A DNA stretch of 64,000 bases from Hydrogenophaga sp. (GTDB lineage: Bacteria > Pseudomonadota > Gammaproteobacteria > Burkholderiales > Burkholderiaceae_C): positions 45,883 to 109,882 of the forward strand of contig NZ_WVZN01000036.1 of assembly GCF_011772445.1 (NCBI RefSeq), given 5' to 3'. Both the position numbers and the translations under genes were made by a program. The notes under the pieces are model-generated. The model saw nothing but the letters and a program-made list of their open reading frames with translations, was not told the DNA's origin and did no database searches. Positions 1-10,610 of the stretch are shown here, one piece after another; the first letter of the stretch is position 1, and the number at the start of each line of letters is the position of its first letter.

Positions 1-95
1 CGCAGGCCCCGCGCGGCGTGACGCCGTGCACGCGGGGCGCCGCCGTGGGGTGCGCGTCGCGCCGACGCGCACCGGCCACGGCATGATCTCGGGCC

Positions 96-896
96 ATGCA
101 GCCCGCCCCGCCCCGCTCGCCGGCCGATCGCCGCCACTGGCTGCTCGCCGTCGGCGCCGCGCTGGCGGGCTGCGCCACGCCGGGCGACCCGCCTCCCGGG
201 GGCCCCGGTGACGACGCCATCGATGGCTCGGCCTGGGCGAAGGCCTGCCGGTTCGACGGTCTCACCGCCGCCGGCCCCTGGCACCACCGCCGCTATGGCA
301 ACCGCCGCCCCACCGACTACCGCGCCACCATGTTCGACGGGCATCCCGCGCTGCACGCGCGCAGCGACGCGGGCAACAGCCTGCTGCGCCTGGCCCTGAA
401 GCCGACCGAGCTGCCGCCCGGCGCACGGTTGCGCTTTGCGTGGCGGGCCGATGCGCTGATGGAGCAGGCCGACATGAAAGACCCTCAGGCCGACGACGCC
501 GTGGCGCGGGTGCTGCTCAGCTTCGACGGCGACCGCCAGTCCTGGAGCCGGCGCGACCACATGCTCTCCGAGCTGGCCCACCTGATGACCGGCGAACCCC
601 TGCCCTACGCCACGCTGATGTACGTGTGGGACAACCGCTACCCCGTGGGCACCGTGGTCGAGAACCCCCACACGCGGCGCATCCGCAAACTGGTGGTGCA
701 GCAGGGGCCGCAGCAACTGGGGCGATGGGTGGAGCATGAACGCGACGTACGCGCCGACTACCTCGCGGCCTTCGGCCAGCCCCCGGGCCCCCTCACCGCC
801 GTTGGGCTGATGACCGATGCCAACAACCTGGCCACCCGGGCCGAGGCCTGGTACGGGCCGCTGACGCTGCGCGAGCTCTCGCTGACCACGCGCTGA
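96..896 (+). CDS. DUF3047 family lipoprotein
   Basis: 266 residues. The N-terminus has an arginine-rich stretch, a hydrophobic segment and a lipobox-like LAGC around residues 22-25, so the protein is probably a lipid-anchored periplasmic protein. The remainder resembles the DUF3047 family: a beta-rich body with LRFAWRAD, a long central part with YVWDNRYPVGT, and a C-terminal GLMTDANNL stretch. The molecular function of this family is not known to me. It stands alone, transcribed toward the convergent globin gene, whose stop codon lies about 20 bases away. An ATG preceded by a short purine-poor leader is the only reasonable start that keeps the signal sequence. Family assignment is by recognition and is fairly confident; the function is open. 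Confidence 0.75.
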   Translation: MQPAPPRSPADRRHWLLAVGAALAGCATPGDPPPGGPGDDAIDGSAWAKACRFDGLTAAGPWHHRRYGNRRPTDYRATMFDGHPALHARSDAGNSLLRLALKPTELPPGARLRFAWRADALMEQADMKDPQADDAVARVLLSFDGDRQSWSRRDHMLSELAHLMTGEPLPYATLMYVWDNRYPVGTVVENPHTRRIRKLVVQQGPQQLGRWVEHERDVRADYLAAFGQPPGPLTAVGLMTDANNLATRAEAWYGPLTLRELSLTTR

Positions 897-917
897 GCCC
901 CGCTCTCAGCCCCTGCT

Positions 918-1337
918 TCAACCCGGACTGTTGCGCATCCAGTCCGCCGTCTGGAAGAAGCTCTTCCTGAGCCGCTCGCGCAATTCGGCGTCCACCCCGG
1001 TCTCGCCCATGGCCTGGTCCATGCAGGCCAGCCACTGGTCGCGCTCCACGATGCCGATGGCGAACGGCATGTGCCGCATGCGCAGGCGGGGGTGGCCGAA
1101 GCGCGAGACATAGTGGTCCGGCCCGCCAAGCCAACCGCACAGGAACCAGAACAGCTTCTCGCGCGCGCTGTCCAGCGTGTTGCCGTGCGCGGCGCGCAGT
1201 TCGCGGTAAGCAGGCTCCAGGTCCATCAGGTCGTAGAAGCGGTCGACCAGCGCGCGTACGCGCGCCTCGCCGCCGATCCACTCGAACGGGGTGGCGAACT
1301 TCGCGGGTTCTTCAGGTTGCAGGAGTTGGTCGCTCAT
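918..1337 (-). CDS. group II truncated haemoglobin (trHbO-like)
   Basis: 139 residues, the usual size for a group II truncated globin. Recognisable marks are the B-helix FY (34-35), the block HPRLRMRHMPF with the presumed proximal haem ligand His89, and the conserved Trp102 of the G helix. Such globins bind O2 or NO and are linked to oxygen handling or nitrosative-stress defence in the cytoplasm. The gene starts five bases after the stop of the upstream permease gene on the same strand, so the two are probably co-transcribed; a functional connection is not obvious. Identification of the globin fold is firm, while the physiological ligand is inferred from the family. Confidence 0.88.
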   Translation of the reverse strand: MSDQLLQPEEPAKFATPFEWIGGEARVRALVDRFYDLMDLEPAYRELRAAHGNTLDSAREKLFWFLCGWLGGPDHYVSRFGHPRLRMRHMPFAIGIVERDQWLACMDQAMGETGVDAELRERLRKSFFQTADWMRNSPG

Positions 1338-1342
1338 CGGGT

Positions 1343-3871
1343 TCAGGTGGCGGCGCGGCGCAAAGTTTCAACGACGGGGGTGCGCAGGATGGCGCGCAGG
1401 CCCCACCACCCGGCGGCCAGCGCCAGCACCGCACCCGCCAGCGCCCCGCCCAGCGGCACCCAGGGTGAGGCCGTCCAGGTGAATTCGAAGGCGTAGCGAG
1501 CCAGCGCCCAGCCCACGGCCACCGCCACCACCGAGGCCAGGAAGCCCGCCAGCAGGCCCACGCCCAGCAGTTCGATGCGCTGCACCTGGCGCAGCAGGCC
1601 CGAGCCGGCGCCCACGGCGCGCAGGATGGCGAATTCGCGTTCGCGCTCACCGCGCGTGGCCGTGACGGCCGCCAGCAGCACCACCAGGCCGGCCGCCAGC
1701 GTGAAGGCGAAGAGGAATTCGATGGCCGCGATGACCTGTCCCAACACGCGTTGCACCTGCGCGATGGTCTGGCTCATGTCGACGTTGGTGATGTTGGGAA
1801 ATTCGCGCACCAGGCCGTTGTCGAAGCCCGCGGCCTGGGGCGCGCGGAAGGCGCTGATGTAGGTGATCGGCACGTCGTTCATTTCGGCCACGGGGAACAG
1901 CACGAAGAAGTTCACCCGCATGGAGCCCCAGTCGACCTTGCGCAGGCTGGTGATGCGCCGCTCGACCGTCTGGCCGGCGATGTCGAAGCCCAGCGCGTCG
2001 CCCAGCTTGAGGCCCAGTTCCTCGGCCAGGCCCTCTTCGACGCTCAGGCCATCGGCCTCCCCGGCTGCCCAGCGCCCGGCCACGACGGGGTTGTTCTCCG
2101 GCCGTTCGGCCGTGTGCGACAGGTTGAACTCGCGCTCGACCAGGCGCTGCGCGCGCTCGGCCTCGAAGTCCTCGGGCTGCACGGCCTTGCCGTTGATGGT
2201 GACCAGTCGGCCACGGATCATGGGGAACCAGTCGTACTGGCTCACGCCCGCGCGGCGCAAGGCCTGCTGGAAGGGCTGAGCCTGTTCGGGCTGCACGTTG
2301 ATGACGAAGCGGTTGGGCGCATCGGGCGGTGTGGCGCTGCGCCAGCTGTCGATGAGGTCGGTGCGCAGCAGCACCAGCAGCACCAGCGAGAGCAGACCCA
2401 CGGCCAGCGCGCTGATCTGCACCACCGCGTAGGCCGGGCGCGCCGAGAGCTGGCGCGTGGCCATGACGAGGGCGCGCGGCGCGGTGGTTTCGTTCACGCT
2501 GGCGCGCAGCACGCGCACCGCCAGGTAGCTGATGGCGGCGAACAGCAGCACCGCCGCCGCGAAGCCACCCACAGCGATGCCGCCCAGCAGCAGGTCGCGG
2601 CTGGCCGCCAGCAGCAACCCGGCAAAGCCCACCACACCCAGGCCCAGCACACCCAGCGTGGCCGGCTTGAGCTGGCCCACGTCGCGGCGGATCACGCGCA
2701 GCGGTGGCACCTTGGCCAGCTGCAGCACCGGGGGCAGACCGAAGGCCAGCAGCAGCGTGAGCCCCATGCCCAGGCCCAGCAACACCGGCACGGGACCGGG
2801 CGCGGGCAGGCTGGACTCCACCAGGCCCGCCAGCAGCAGCACGAAGACGTGGTGCACCACCCAGCCCAGCAGCACGCCAAGCGCACTGGCGAACAGGCCC
2901 ACGATGGCGAACTCGACCGTGTAGGCGCGCGCCATGTTGCCTTGCGAAAGACCCAGCACGCGCAGCATGGCGCAGTCGTCCAGGTGGCGCTGCGCGAAGC
3001 CGCGCGCCGCGATGGCCACGGCCACCGCGCACAGCAGCGCGGCCAGCAGGGCCACGAGGTTGAGGAATTTCTCGGCCCGCCCCAGGGTGCGCTGCATCTC
3101 GGGCCGGCCGCCCTCGAGCGACTCCAGCCGCACGCCGCGCACGCCGGGGCGCTCGATCTCTGCGCGCGCCCAGCGGCTGAACCCGGCCACGGCGGGCTCG
3201 GGGCCGGCCACGGCGAGCCGGTAGCTCACGCGACTGGCGGGTTGCACCAGGCCGGTGGCCGGCAGGTCGTCGTTGCGGATCATCACGCGCGGCGCGAAGC
3301 TCATGAAGCCGCCGCCCCGGTCGGGCTCCGCTGTGAGCACGCGCGCGATGGTGAAGCGCCCGTCGCCCAGCAGCAGCGGCTGGCCCACGCGCAGGTCGAG
3401 TTGCACCAGCAGGGCCGCGTCCACCCAGGCGGTGCCGCGCGCGGGGATGCCGGGGGCGACGGCGTCGGGCGCGTCCGGCGACTCGGACACGCGCAGCGTG
3501 CCGCGCAAGGGGTAGCCCTCGCCGACCGACTTCAGCGCCACCAGTCGCGCCGCGCCGCCCTGCTCATCGCTCGCGCGGCCCATGGTGGGGAAGTTCAGGC
3601 TCTGCGTGTGGCGCAGGCCCAGTGCCTCGGCGCGCTCGACGAAGGCCGCGCCGGCCGGCTGGTCGGACACCACCACGGCGTCGCCGCCGATGAGGGCACT
3701 CGCGTCGCGCGTCAGGCCTCCCTGCAGGCGGTCGGCGAAGAAGCCCACGGCCGTGAGCGCGGCCACGGCGAGCGTCACGGCGATGACGAGCAGGCGCAGT
3801 TCGCCCGCGCGCCAGTCGCGCAGCAGGGACGTCCAGCCGATGCGCCAGAAGGAAGGAGCTTGGGGGTTCAT
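1343..3871 (-). CDS. FtsX/MacB-type ABC transporter permease (YbbP-like)
   Basis: 842 residues from the ATG at 3871, with the N-terminus MNPQAPSFWRIGW. A GTG 21 codons upstream is less likely. There is an N-terminal membrane segment, a large periplasmic domain, a central cluster of membrane helices, a second periplasmic domain, and a C-terminal pair of helices with the ERERE.AILRAVGAG motif typical of FtsX-domain permeases. The size and double-domain plan match YbbP-like or LolC/E-like exporters of lipids or lipoproteins. No ATPase partner (YbbA-like) lies beside it here, so the motor must be encoded elsewhere. It is followed closely by the globin gene. The substrate is unknown. Confidence 0.82.
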   Translation of the reverse strand: MNPQAPSFWRIGWTSLLRDWRAGELRLLVIAVTLAVAALTAVGFFADRLQGGLTRDASALIGGDAVVVSDQPAGAAFVERAEALGLRHTQSLNFPTMGRASDEQGGAARLVALKSVGEGYPLRGTLRVSESPDAPDAVAPGIPARGTAWVDAALLVQLDLRVGQPLLLGDGRFTIARVLTAEPDRGGGFMSFAPRVMIRNDDLPATGLVQPASRVSYRLAVAGPEPAVAGFSRWARAEIERPGVRGVRLESLEGGRPEMQRTLGRAEKFLNLVALLAALLCAVAVAIAARGFAQRHLDDCAMLRVLGLSQGNMARAYTVEFAIVGLFASALGVLLGWVVHHVFVLLLAGLVESSLPAPGPVPVLLGLGMGLTLLLAFGLPPVLQLAKVPPLRVIRRDVGQLKPATLGVLGLGVVGFAGLLLAASRDLLLGGIAVGGFAAAVLLFAAISYLAVRVLRASVNETTAPRALVMATRQLSARPAYAVVQISALAVGLLSLVLLVLLRTDLIDSWRSATPPDAPNRFVINVQPEQAQPFQQALRRAGVSQYDWFPMIRGRLVTINGKAVQPEDFEAERAQRLVEREFNLSHTAERPENNPVVAGRWAAGEADGLSVEEGLAEELGLKLGDALGFDIAGQTVERRITSLRKVDWGSMRVNFFVLFPVAEMNDVPITYISAFRAPQAAGFDNGLVREFPNITNVDMSQTIAQVQRVLGQVIAAIEFLFAFTLAAGLVVLLAAVTATRGEREREFAILRAVGAGSGLLRQVQRIELLGVGLLAGFLASVVAVAVGWALARYAFEFTWTASPWVPLGGALAGAVLALAAGWWGLRAILRTPVVETLRRAAT

Positions 3872-3989
3872 GGACGGCAACCCTAACGCAAACCAAATAA
3901 CAAAGCTGTCATCAGGACGCAACCCCGGGGGCACGCCAACCCCGAACCGCGAATGCCACGGATCCGGCTCCGCCGGTCCGTCGGCATTG

Positions 3990-4023
3990 CCCCCTGGGGG
4001 GAGGCGCGCAGCGCCGCAGGGGG
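3990..4023. repeat. nested GC-rich hairpin between upp and the permease gene
   Basis: The outer arms CCCCCTG and CAGGGGG enclose an inner stem GGCGC/GCGCC with a three-base loop. It lies just downstream of the upp stop codon (minus) and ahead of the FtsX-type gene. Sequences of this form are familiar to me as dispersed intergenic elements in Comamonadaceae, but only one copy is visible in this window. No U-run follows it on either strand, so it is not a textbook terminator. Confidence 0.4.
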
Positions 4024-4026
4024 TTT

Positions 4027-4659
4027 CTATTTCGTTCCGAAGATGCGGTCGCCGGCGTCGCCCAGTCCCGGGACGATGTATCCGTGCTCGTTGAGGCCGC
4101 GGTCAATGACCGGCGTGTAGACCGGCACATCAGGATGCGCATCGTGGAAGGTCTTGAGGCCTTCGGGGCAGGTGACCAGGCAGACGAAGCGGATGGAGCG
4201 GGGGTTCGTCTTCTTGAGCCGGTCCACCGCCGCCACGGCCGAGTTGCCCGTGGCCAGCATCGGGTCGAGCACGATCACGTCGCGCTCGTGCATGTCCTGC
4301 GGCATCTTGAAGTAGTACTCCACGGCCTTCAACGTGGCCGGGTCGCGGTACAGGCCGATGTGGCCTACGCGCGCACCCGGAATGACCTGCAGCATGCCGT
4401 CGAGGAAGCCGTTGCCCGCGCGCAGGATGGAGGCCAGCACGATCTTCTTGCCGTCGATCACGCGCGACTTCATCGGCTCCAGCGGGGTCTCGATGTCGAT
4501 CTCCTGCATGGGCATGTCGCGCGTGAGCTCGTAGGCCAACAGGGCGCTGAGTTCGTGCACCAGCTCGCGAAAGCTCTTCGTGCTGGTGTCCTTGCGGCGC
4601 ATCAGCGTGAGCTTGTGCTGCACCAGGGGGTGGGTGATGACGTGGACGTCGCGTGCCAT
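4027..4659 (-). CDS. upp: uracil phosphoribosyltransferase
   Basis: 210 residues, full family length. It converts uracil plus PRPP to UMP in pyrimidine salvage in the cytoplasm. The PRPP-binding loop LDPMLATG is at 131-138 and the uracil-binding C-terminus [16 protein letters not shown] is at about 194-209. The gene is 33 bases downstream of ffh on the same strand and is probably in its transcript. The start ATG gives the expected N-terminus with [13 protein letters not shown]. Nothing is unusual in it. Confidence 0.97.
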   Translation of the reverse strand: MARDVHVITHPLVQHKLTLMRRKDTSTKSFRELVHELSALLAYELTRDMPMQEIDIETPLEPMKSRVIDGKKIVLASILRAGNGFLDGMLQVIPGARVGHIGLYRDPATLKAVEYYFKMPQDMHERDVIVLDPMLATGNSAVAAVDRLKKTNPRSIRFVCLVTCPEGLKTFHDAHPDVPVYTPVIDRGLNEHGYIVPGLGDAGDRIFGTK

Positions 4660-4692
4660 GGCGTGAGGTGGATGGAATTGCGGGGAGGTGGA

Positions 4693-6063
4693 TCAGCCCA
4701 TGCCGGGCAACTTGGGCATGCCCTTCATGCCGCCCATGCGCTTCATCATCTTCATCAGGCCGCCGCCCTTCATCTTCTTCATCATGCCCTGCATCTGCTC
4801 GAACTCCTTGAGCAGGCGGTTGACTTCCTGCACGTGCACGCCCGCCCCGGCGGCGATGCGGCGCTTGCGGGTGGCCTTGATGATCTCGGGCTTGCGGCGC
4901 TCCGCCAGGGTCATGCTGCAGATGATTCCTTCCTTGCGCCGGATGTCCTTCTCGGCGCGCGAGAGGTCGGCCTCGCCGGCCTTGGCCGCCATCTGCGCGG
5001 GCAGCTTGTCGAGCAGGTTGGACAGGCCGCCCATCTGCTTCATCTGGCGCAACTGGTCGAGGAAGTCATTGAGGTCGAAGCCCTCGCCGCTCTTGACCTT
5101 GGCCGCGAGCTTCTGGGCCGAGGCCATGTCCACACCGGCCGTCACCTGCTCGACCAGGGCCACGATGTCGCCCATGCCCAGCACGCGCTGCGCGTGGCGC
5201 TCGGCGTCGAACACCTCCAGGCCATCGATCTTTTCCGAGACGCCGGCGAACTTGATCGGCGCGCCGGTGATGGAGCGCACCGACAGCGCCGCGCCGCCGC
5301 GCGCGTCGCCATCGAGCTTGGTGAGCACGATGCCGGTGAGCGGCAGCGCTTCCTTGAACGCCTTGGCGGTGTTGATCGCGTCCTGGCCCTGCATGGCGTC
5401 GACGACGAACAGGGTCTCCACCGGGTTCAGCACCGCGTGCAGCTCACGGATCTCGCGCATCAGCGCCTCGTCGATGGCGAGGCGGCCGGCGGTGTCGACC
5501 AGCAGCACGTCGAAGTGGTGGCGGCGCGCGTGGTCGAGCGCGGCGCGCGCGATGTCGGCGGGTTTCTGCTCGGGCGTGCTGGGGAACCACTCGGCGCCGG
5601 CCTGGGCGGTCACGGTCTTGAGCTGTTCGATGGCCGCCGGGCGATAGACGTCTCCCGACACGGTGAGCACCTTCTTCTTGCGCTTCTCGATCAGGTGCCG
5701 CGCCAGCTTGGCGGTGGTGGTGGTCTTGCCGGCGCCCTGCAGGCCCGCCATGAGGATGACGGCGGGGGGTTGCGCGGCCAGGTTGAGGTCGGCGACGCCC
5801 GCCCCCATGGTCGCGGCCAATTCCCGGTTCACGATGCCCACCAGCGCCTGGCCCGGGGTGAGCGAGCCCACCACGTCCGCGCCCAGCGCCTTGTCCTTCA
5901 CGCGCGCGATGAAGTCGCGCACCACCGGCAGGGCCACGTCGGCTTCGAGCAAGGCCATGCGCACCTCGCGCAGCATGTCGCTCACGTTGCTTTCGGTGAT
6001 GCGGGCCTGGCCACGCATTTCCTTGACGATGCGTGACAGGCGGTCGGACAGGGCTGAAGCCAT
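4693..6063 (-). CDS. ffh: signal recognition particle GTPase Ffh
   Basis: 456 residues from the ATG at 6063; the frame runs 13 codons further upstream, but the family begins at MASALSDRLS. Ffh binds 4.5S RNA and signal sequences and, with FtsY, delivers membrane proteins to the translocon. It has an N domain, a G domain with GLQGAGKTTTT at about 107-117 and DTAGRL, and an M domain ending in a methionine/lysine-rich tail (MMKKMKGGG, MKGMPKLPGMG). It is divergent from the CcsA-like gene. The upstream region contains an inverted repeat GGCGCC-CGGGA-GGCGCC at 6135-6151 of unknown role. Confidence 0.97.
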   Translation of the reverse strand: MASALSDRLSRIVKEMRGQARITESNVSDMLREVRMALLEADVALPVVRDFIARVKDKALGADVVGSLTPGQALVGIVNRELAATMGAGVADLNLAAQPPAVILMAGLQGAGKTTTTAKLARHLIEKRKKKVLTVSGDVYRPAAIEQLKTVTAQAGAEWFPSTPEQKPADIARAALDHARRHHFDVLLVDTAGRLAIDEALMREIRELHAVLNPVETLFVVDAMQGQDAINTAKAFKEALPLTGIVLTKLDGDARGGAALSVRSITGAPIKFAGVSEKIDGLEVFDAERHAQRVLGMGDIVALVEQVTAGVDMASAQKLAAKVKSGEGFDLNDFLDQLRQMKQMGGLSNLLDKLPAQMAAKAGEADLSRAEKDIRRKEGIICSMTLAERRKPEIIKATRKRRIAAGAGVHVQEVNRLLKEFEQMQGMMKKMKGGGLMKMMKRMGGMKGMPKLPGMG

Positions 6064-6200
6064 GGCTGGGGCGGAAGTGAGGAGGCGCCGACGGAGCGCC
6101 ATGGGGACCCGTTGAACGGGGGATCGGGCCGCAAGGCGCCCGGGAGGCGCCGTTAAGATGTGCGGCTGATTTTAGCCCTCGGCACCTGCCGCGCTGGCCC

Positions 6201-7007
6201 GTGGCCATGAACCTCCTGCCCCAACTGGCTTTGAACCTGCCGGCCGCCGTGCTCTCCACGCTGGCCGCGCTGGCGTATGCGCTGGTGGCCTGGGCGCACC
6301 CCCGGCTGGGCAGCTTCCAGGCGCGCGGCCTGCTGGCCATCACCTGGGGCCTGCACCTGCTGGCCCTGCTCGCCAGCCTGCTCAGCGAACCGGTGCGCTT
6401 CGGCTTCGCGCCGGCGCTGTCGGTCACGCTGTGGCTGGTGCTCACCGTCTACCTGGTCGAAAGCCGCCTGTACCCGCAGCTTCGGGCGCGCTGGGCGCTG
6501 GCCTTGATGGGGGCGGCCGTCATGCTGCTGGTCATTGCCTTTCCGGGCGCAGAACATCCGACGCTGCCCTCGGTCTGGATGCCGCTGCACTGGGCCCTGG
6601 GCATCGCGTCCTACGGACTCATCGCCGCCGCCGTGGTGCACGCCTGGCTCATGCAGCGCGCCGAGCGCGCCATGCGCAGCGGCGTCACCAGCGACACGGC
6701 CATGCCTCTGCTCACGCTGGAGCGCCTCACCTTCCGCTTCGTGGCCGCCGGTTTTCTGCTGCTCAGCCTCACGCTGGCGGCCGGCTGGCATTTCTCCGAG
6801 CAGCTCAACCAGCGCATGGTGTGGAACCACAAGACCGTGTTCTCCGTGCTGGCCTGGGCCACCATGGGTGTGCTGCTCTGGGGCCGCTGGCAACTGGGCT
6901 GGCGCGGCCGCACCGCCGTTCGCACGCTTTACGTGGGCGCAGGCTTTCTGCTGTTGGCCTACGTGGGCTCGCGCTTCGTGATCGAGGTGCTGCTGCAACG
7001 CACATGA
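6201..7007 (+). CDS. ccsA: CcsA/HemX-type cytochrome c assembly membrane protein
   Basis: About 268 residues, built almost entirely of hydrophobic helices (about eight). The C-terminal half has the family pattern HWALGIASYG, followed by W-NHKT and a closing GSRFVIEV helix. Members of this family act in haem handling during cytochrome c maturation or, as YpjD/HemX types, next to haem genes. The start may be the GTG at 6201 or the ATG at 6207 (MNLLPQ); I cannot separate them. It is divergent from ffh and leads a plus-strand run into the small zinc-ribbon gene and pilS. The symbol is given for the family rather than for a proven orthologue. Confidence 0.8.
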   Translation: MAMNLLPQLALNLPAAVLSTLAALAYALVAWAHPRLGSFQARGLLAITWGLHLLALLASLLSEPVRFGFAPALSVTLWLVLTVYLVESRLYPQLRARWALALMGAAVMLLVIAFPGAEHPTLPSVWMPLHWALGIASYGLIAAAVVHAWLMQRAERAMRSGVTSDTAMPLLTLERLTFRFVAAGFLLLSLTLAAGWHFSEQLNQRMVWNHKTVFSVLAWATMGVLLWGRWQLGWRGRTAVRTLYVGAGFLLLAYVGSRFVIEVLLQRT

Positions 7008-7017
7008 CGCACCAAGA

Positions 7018-7269
7018 ATGAAATACCTGCTCGTGCTCGCCGTCGTCGTGGTGGCGTTCTACGTGTGGCGCAACAACCGCCGCACCGAGCGCCAGGAACG
7101 TGAGGCCGCCGCGCCGCCACGCCCCGAGCGCAGGCCCGGCCAGCCGATGGCCATGGTGGCCTGCCGCGCCTGCGGCACGCACCTGCCGCTGAGCGAGGCC
7201 ACCACCGGCCGCGACGGCAGCTACTGCAGCGCAGAGCACCGGCAGCGCATCGAAGGCCCGTCGGCCTGA
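7018..7269 (+). CDS. PP0621-like small membrane-anchored zinc-ribbon protein
   Basis: 83 residues. An N-terminal membrane helix (residues 2-15) is followed by a basic, proline-rich linker and a putative metal site CRACG...YCSAEH. It lies 10 bases after the CcsA-like stop and eight bases before pilS, so it is in the same transcript. Proteins of this form are regularly found upstream of PilS in Burkholderiales; no function has been assigned that I know of. The ATG start keeps the membrane helix intact. Confidence 0.8.
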   Translation: MKYLLVLAVVVVAFYVWRNNRRTERQEREAAAPPRPERRPGQPMAMVACRACGTHLPLSEATTGRDGSYCSAEHRQRIEGPSA

Positions 7270-7277
7270 GGACCCGC

Positions 7278-9101
7278 ATGGCACGCCACGACAGTTCCAG
7301 CTTCGCGCCCTCGTGGTACTCGGCCCACGACAGCTCGGGTGCGCAGGCACACGACCAGCGCACCCGTGCCTTCGAACGCCTGTGGCGCGCCTTCATGCGG
7401 GCGCGCGTGTTCGTGGCGCTGGTGCTGCTGGCCCTGCAACTGTTCCTGCTGCTCAGCACCCAGGGAAGCACGGTCTGGCTGACCGCCCTCGCCTCCACCT
7501 ACCTGCTGGCCACCGTGGCGGTGCTGCTGATGTGGAAACCCGCGGAGCATGGCCGCGCGCCCACGGTGCAATGGCTGGTCACCATCGGCCTGGACGTGGC
7601 GGTGGTGGCCCTGCTGCAGCACTTCCAGTCGGGCAGCAGCATCAACTTCACCCCGCTGTTCGCCCTGCCGGTGCTCACGGGCGCCATCCTCGGCCCCATG
7701 GTGCTGGGCCTGGGCACGGCGGCCGGCGTCACGCTGTTGCTGCTGGCAGAGGCCGCGGTCGACGCCTCGGGACTCGGCCAGCTGGACACCGCGCGCTTCC
7801 TGCAGGCCGGGCTGGCGGGCACGGGCTTCTTCCTGGTGGCGGTGCTGGCCCACCAGCTCGCCCTGCGCCTGGCGCGCGAAGAGGCCGTCTCGGCCAGCAG
7901 CCAGGCCGCCGCGCGCGCGCAGGCCGCCGTCAACGAGGTGGTCATCGAAAGCCTGGGCGTGGGCGTGCTGGTGATCGACACGCACGGCGTGGTGCGCAAC
8001 GCCAACCCCGCCGCGCGCGGCATGCTCATGGGCGAGAACTACCCCGAAGGCGCGCGCCTGCTGCTGTCGGCGCGGCCGAGCTGGTCGCACCTGGCCGCGC
8101 TGGTCGAGGAAAGCTTCGCCATCGACGCCGCGCTGGAGACCGAAACCACCATCGAACACGGCAACCGCCCCAGCCAGCGCCTGCACGCACGCACCAAGCT
8201 CACGCCCGCGGTGGGCGAACGCGGCTCGCTGTGCGTGCTCTTCCTCGAAGACCTGCGCGAGGTCGAGGCGCGCGTGCGGACCGAGAAGCTCGCCTCCATG
8301 GGCCGCATGTCGGCCGCCGTGGCGCACGAGATCCGCAACCCGTTGTCGGCCATCACCCAGGCCAACGCCCTGCTCGACGAAGAGGTGCGGGAGCCCGGGC
8401 AGAAGCGCCTCACGAAGATGATCGACCAGAACGCGCAGCGGCTCTCGCGCATCGTGGACGACATCCTCAACATCGCCCGTCCCCAGCCCAGCCGAGCCGA
8501 CGGCCACGTGCCGCCGCTGCCGCTCGATTCCATGGTGCGGCAGGTGACGGCGGAATGGATGCGCCAGAACAGCGTCACCCAGACCCTGGGCGTGCACCTG
8601 CACGCCTCGCAGGGCCTGGTGGCCTTCGACCCGGAACACCTGCGCCGCCTGCTGGTCAACCTGCTCGACAACGCCCTGCGCCACGCCAGCGGCAAGCCCG
8701 CGTCGATCCGCATCGTCACCCAGCCCAGCGGCAGCGAGCACCTGCGCCTGTCCATCTGGAGCGATGGCGGCCCGCTCGAGGCCAGTGTGCTCAAGCACCT
8801 GTTCGAACCCTTTTTCTCGTCCGAGAGCCGCTCCAGCGGCCTGGGCCTGTACATCTGCCGCGAGCTGTGCGAACGCTACGGAGCGCAGATCGCCTACCAG
8901 CGCGCCCGCCTGGACCAGCGCGAGGGCAACGAGTTCTACGTGCTCATGCCCTTGGCGACAGGGGCCGCGGCCACCGCCACGCCCGCGCGCGCAGGCGGCC
9001 AGCAGCTCAGCCTCTCGCCCGCGTCGAACCCGGCCCACGACCACGAGCACACCATCGTCGATCCGTTGCGCTCGGGCCACCCGCCCCTGGCCACCGGCTG
9101 A
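7278..9101 (+). CDS. pilS: PAS-domain sensor histidine kinase PilS
   Basis: 607 residues. Roughly six membrane helices lie between residues 40 and 195, then a PAS domain (about 215-330), the phosphoacceptor block MSAAVAHEIRNPLSAIT with His350, and the ATPase domain with NLLDNALRHA (461-470) and GLGLYICREL (521-530). PilS senses pilin levels or envelope cues and phosphorylates PilR, which activates the pilA promoter through sigma-54. A poorly conserved tail of about 45 residues follows the kinase domain. pilR starts seven bases downstream. Assignment as PilS rests on the membrane-PAS-kinase plan plus the adjacent PilR-type regulator. Confidence 0.9.
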   Translation: MARHDSSSFAPSWYSAHDSSGAQAHDQRTRAFERLWRAFMRARVFVALVLLALQLFLLLSTQGSTVWLTALASTYLLATVAVLLMWKPAEHGRAPTVQWLVTIGLDVAVVALLQHFQSGSSINFTPLFALPVLTGAILGPMVLGLGTAAGVTLLLLAEAAVDASGLGQLDTARFLQAGLAGTGFFLVAVLAHQLALRLAREEAVSASSQAAARAQAAVNEVVIESLGVGVLVIDTHGVVRNANPAARGMLMGENYPEGARLLLSARPSWSHLAALVEESFAIDAALETETTIEHGNRPSQRLHARTKLTPAVGERGSLCVLFLEDLREVEARVRTEKLASMGRMSAAVAHEIRNPLSAITQANALLDEEVREPGQKRLTKMIDQNAQRLSRIVDDILNIARPQPSRADGHVPPLPLDSMVRQVTAEWMRQNSVTQTLGVHLHASQGLVAFDPEHLRRLLVNLLDNALRHASGKPASIRIVTQPSGSEHLRLSIWSDGGPLEASVLKHLFEPFFSSESRSSGLGLYICRELCERYGAQIAYQRARLDQREGNEFYVLMPLATGAAATATPARAGGQQLSLSPASNPAHDHEHTIVDPLRSGHPPLATG

Positions 9102-9107
9102 GCCCAG

Positions 9108-10584
<1,477 letters not shown>

Positions 10585-10610
<26 letters not shown>

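Noticed and set aside
1..95. Short plus-strand frame in the first 95 bases as a gene
   Set aside because: Arginine-rich translation overlapping the DUF3047 gene in another frame. I see nothing else supportable there.
1751..3886. A plus-strand open frame of 711 codons opposite the FtsX-type permease
   Set aside because: Histidine/glutamine-rich translation typical of a codon-complement shadow; the minus-strand protein has coherent membrane helices.
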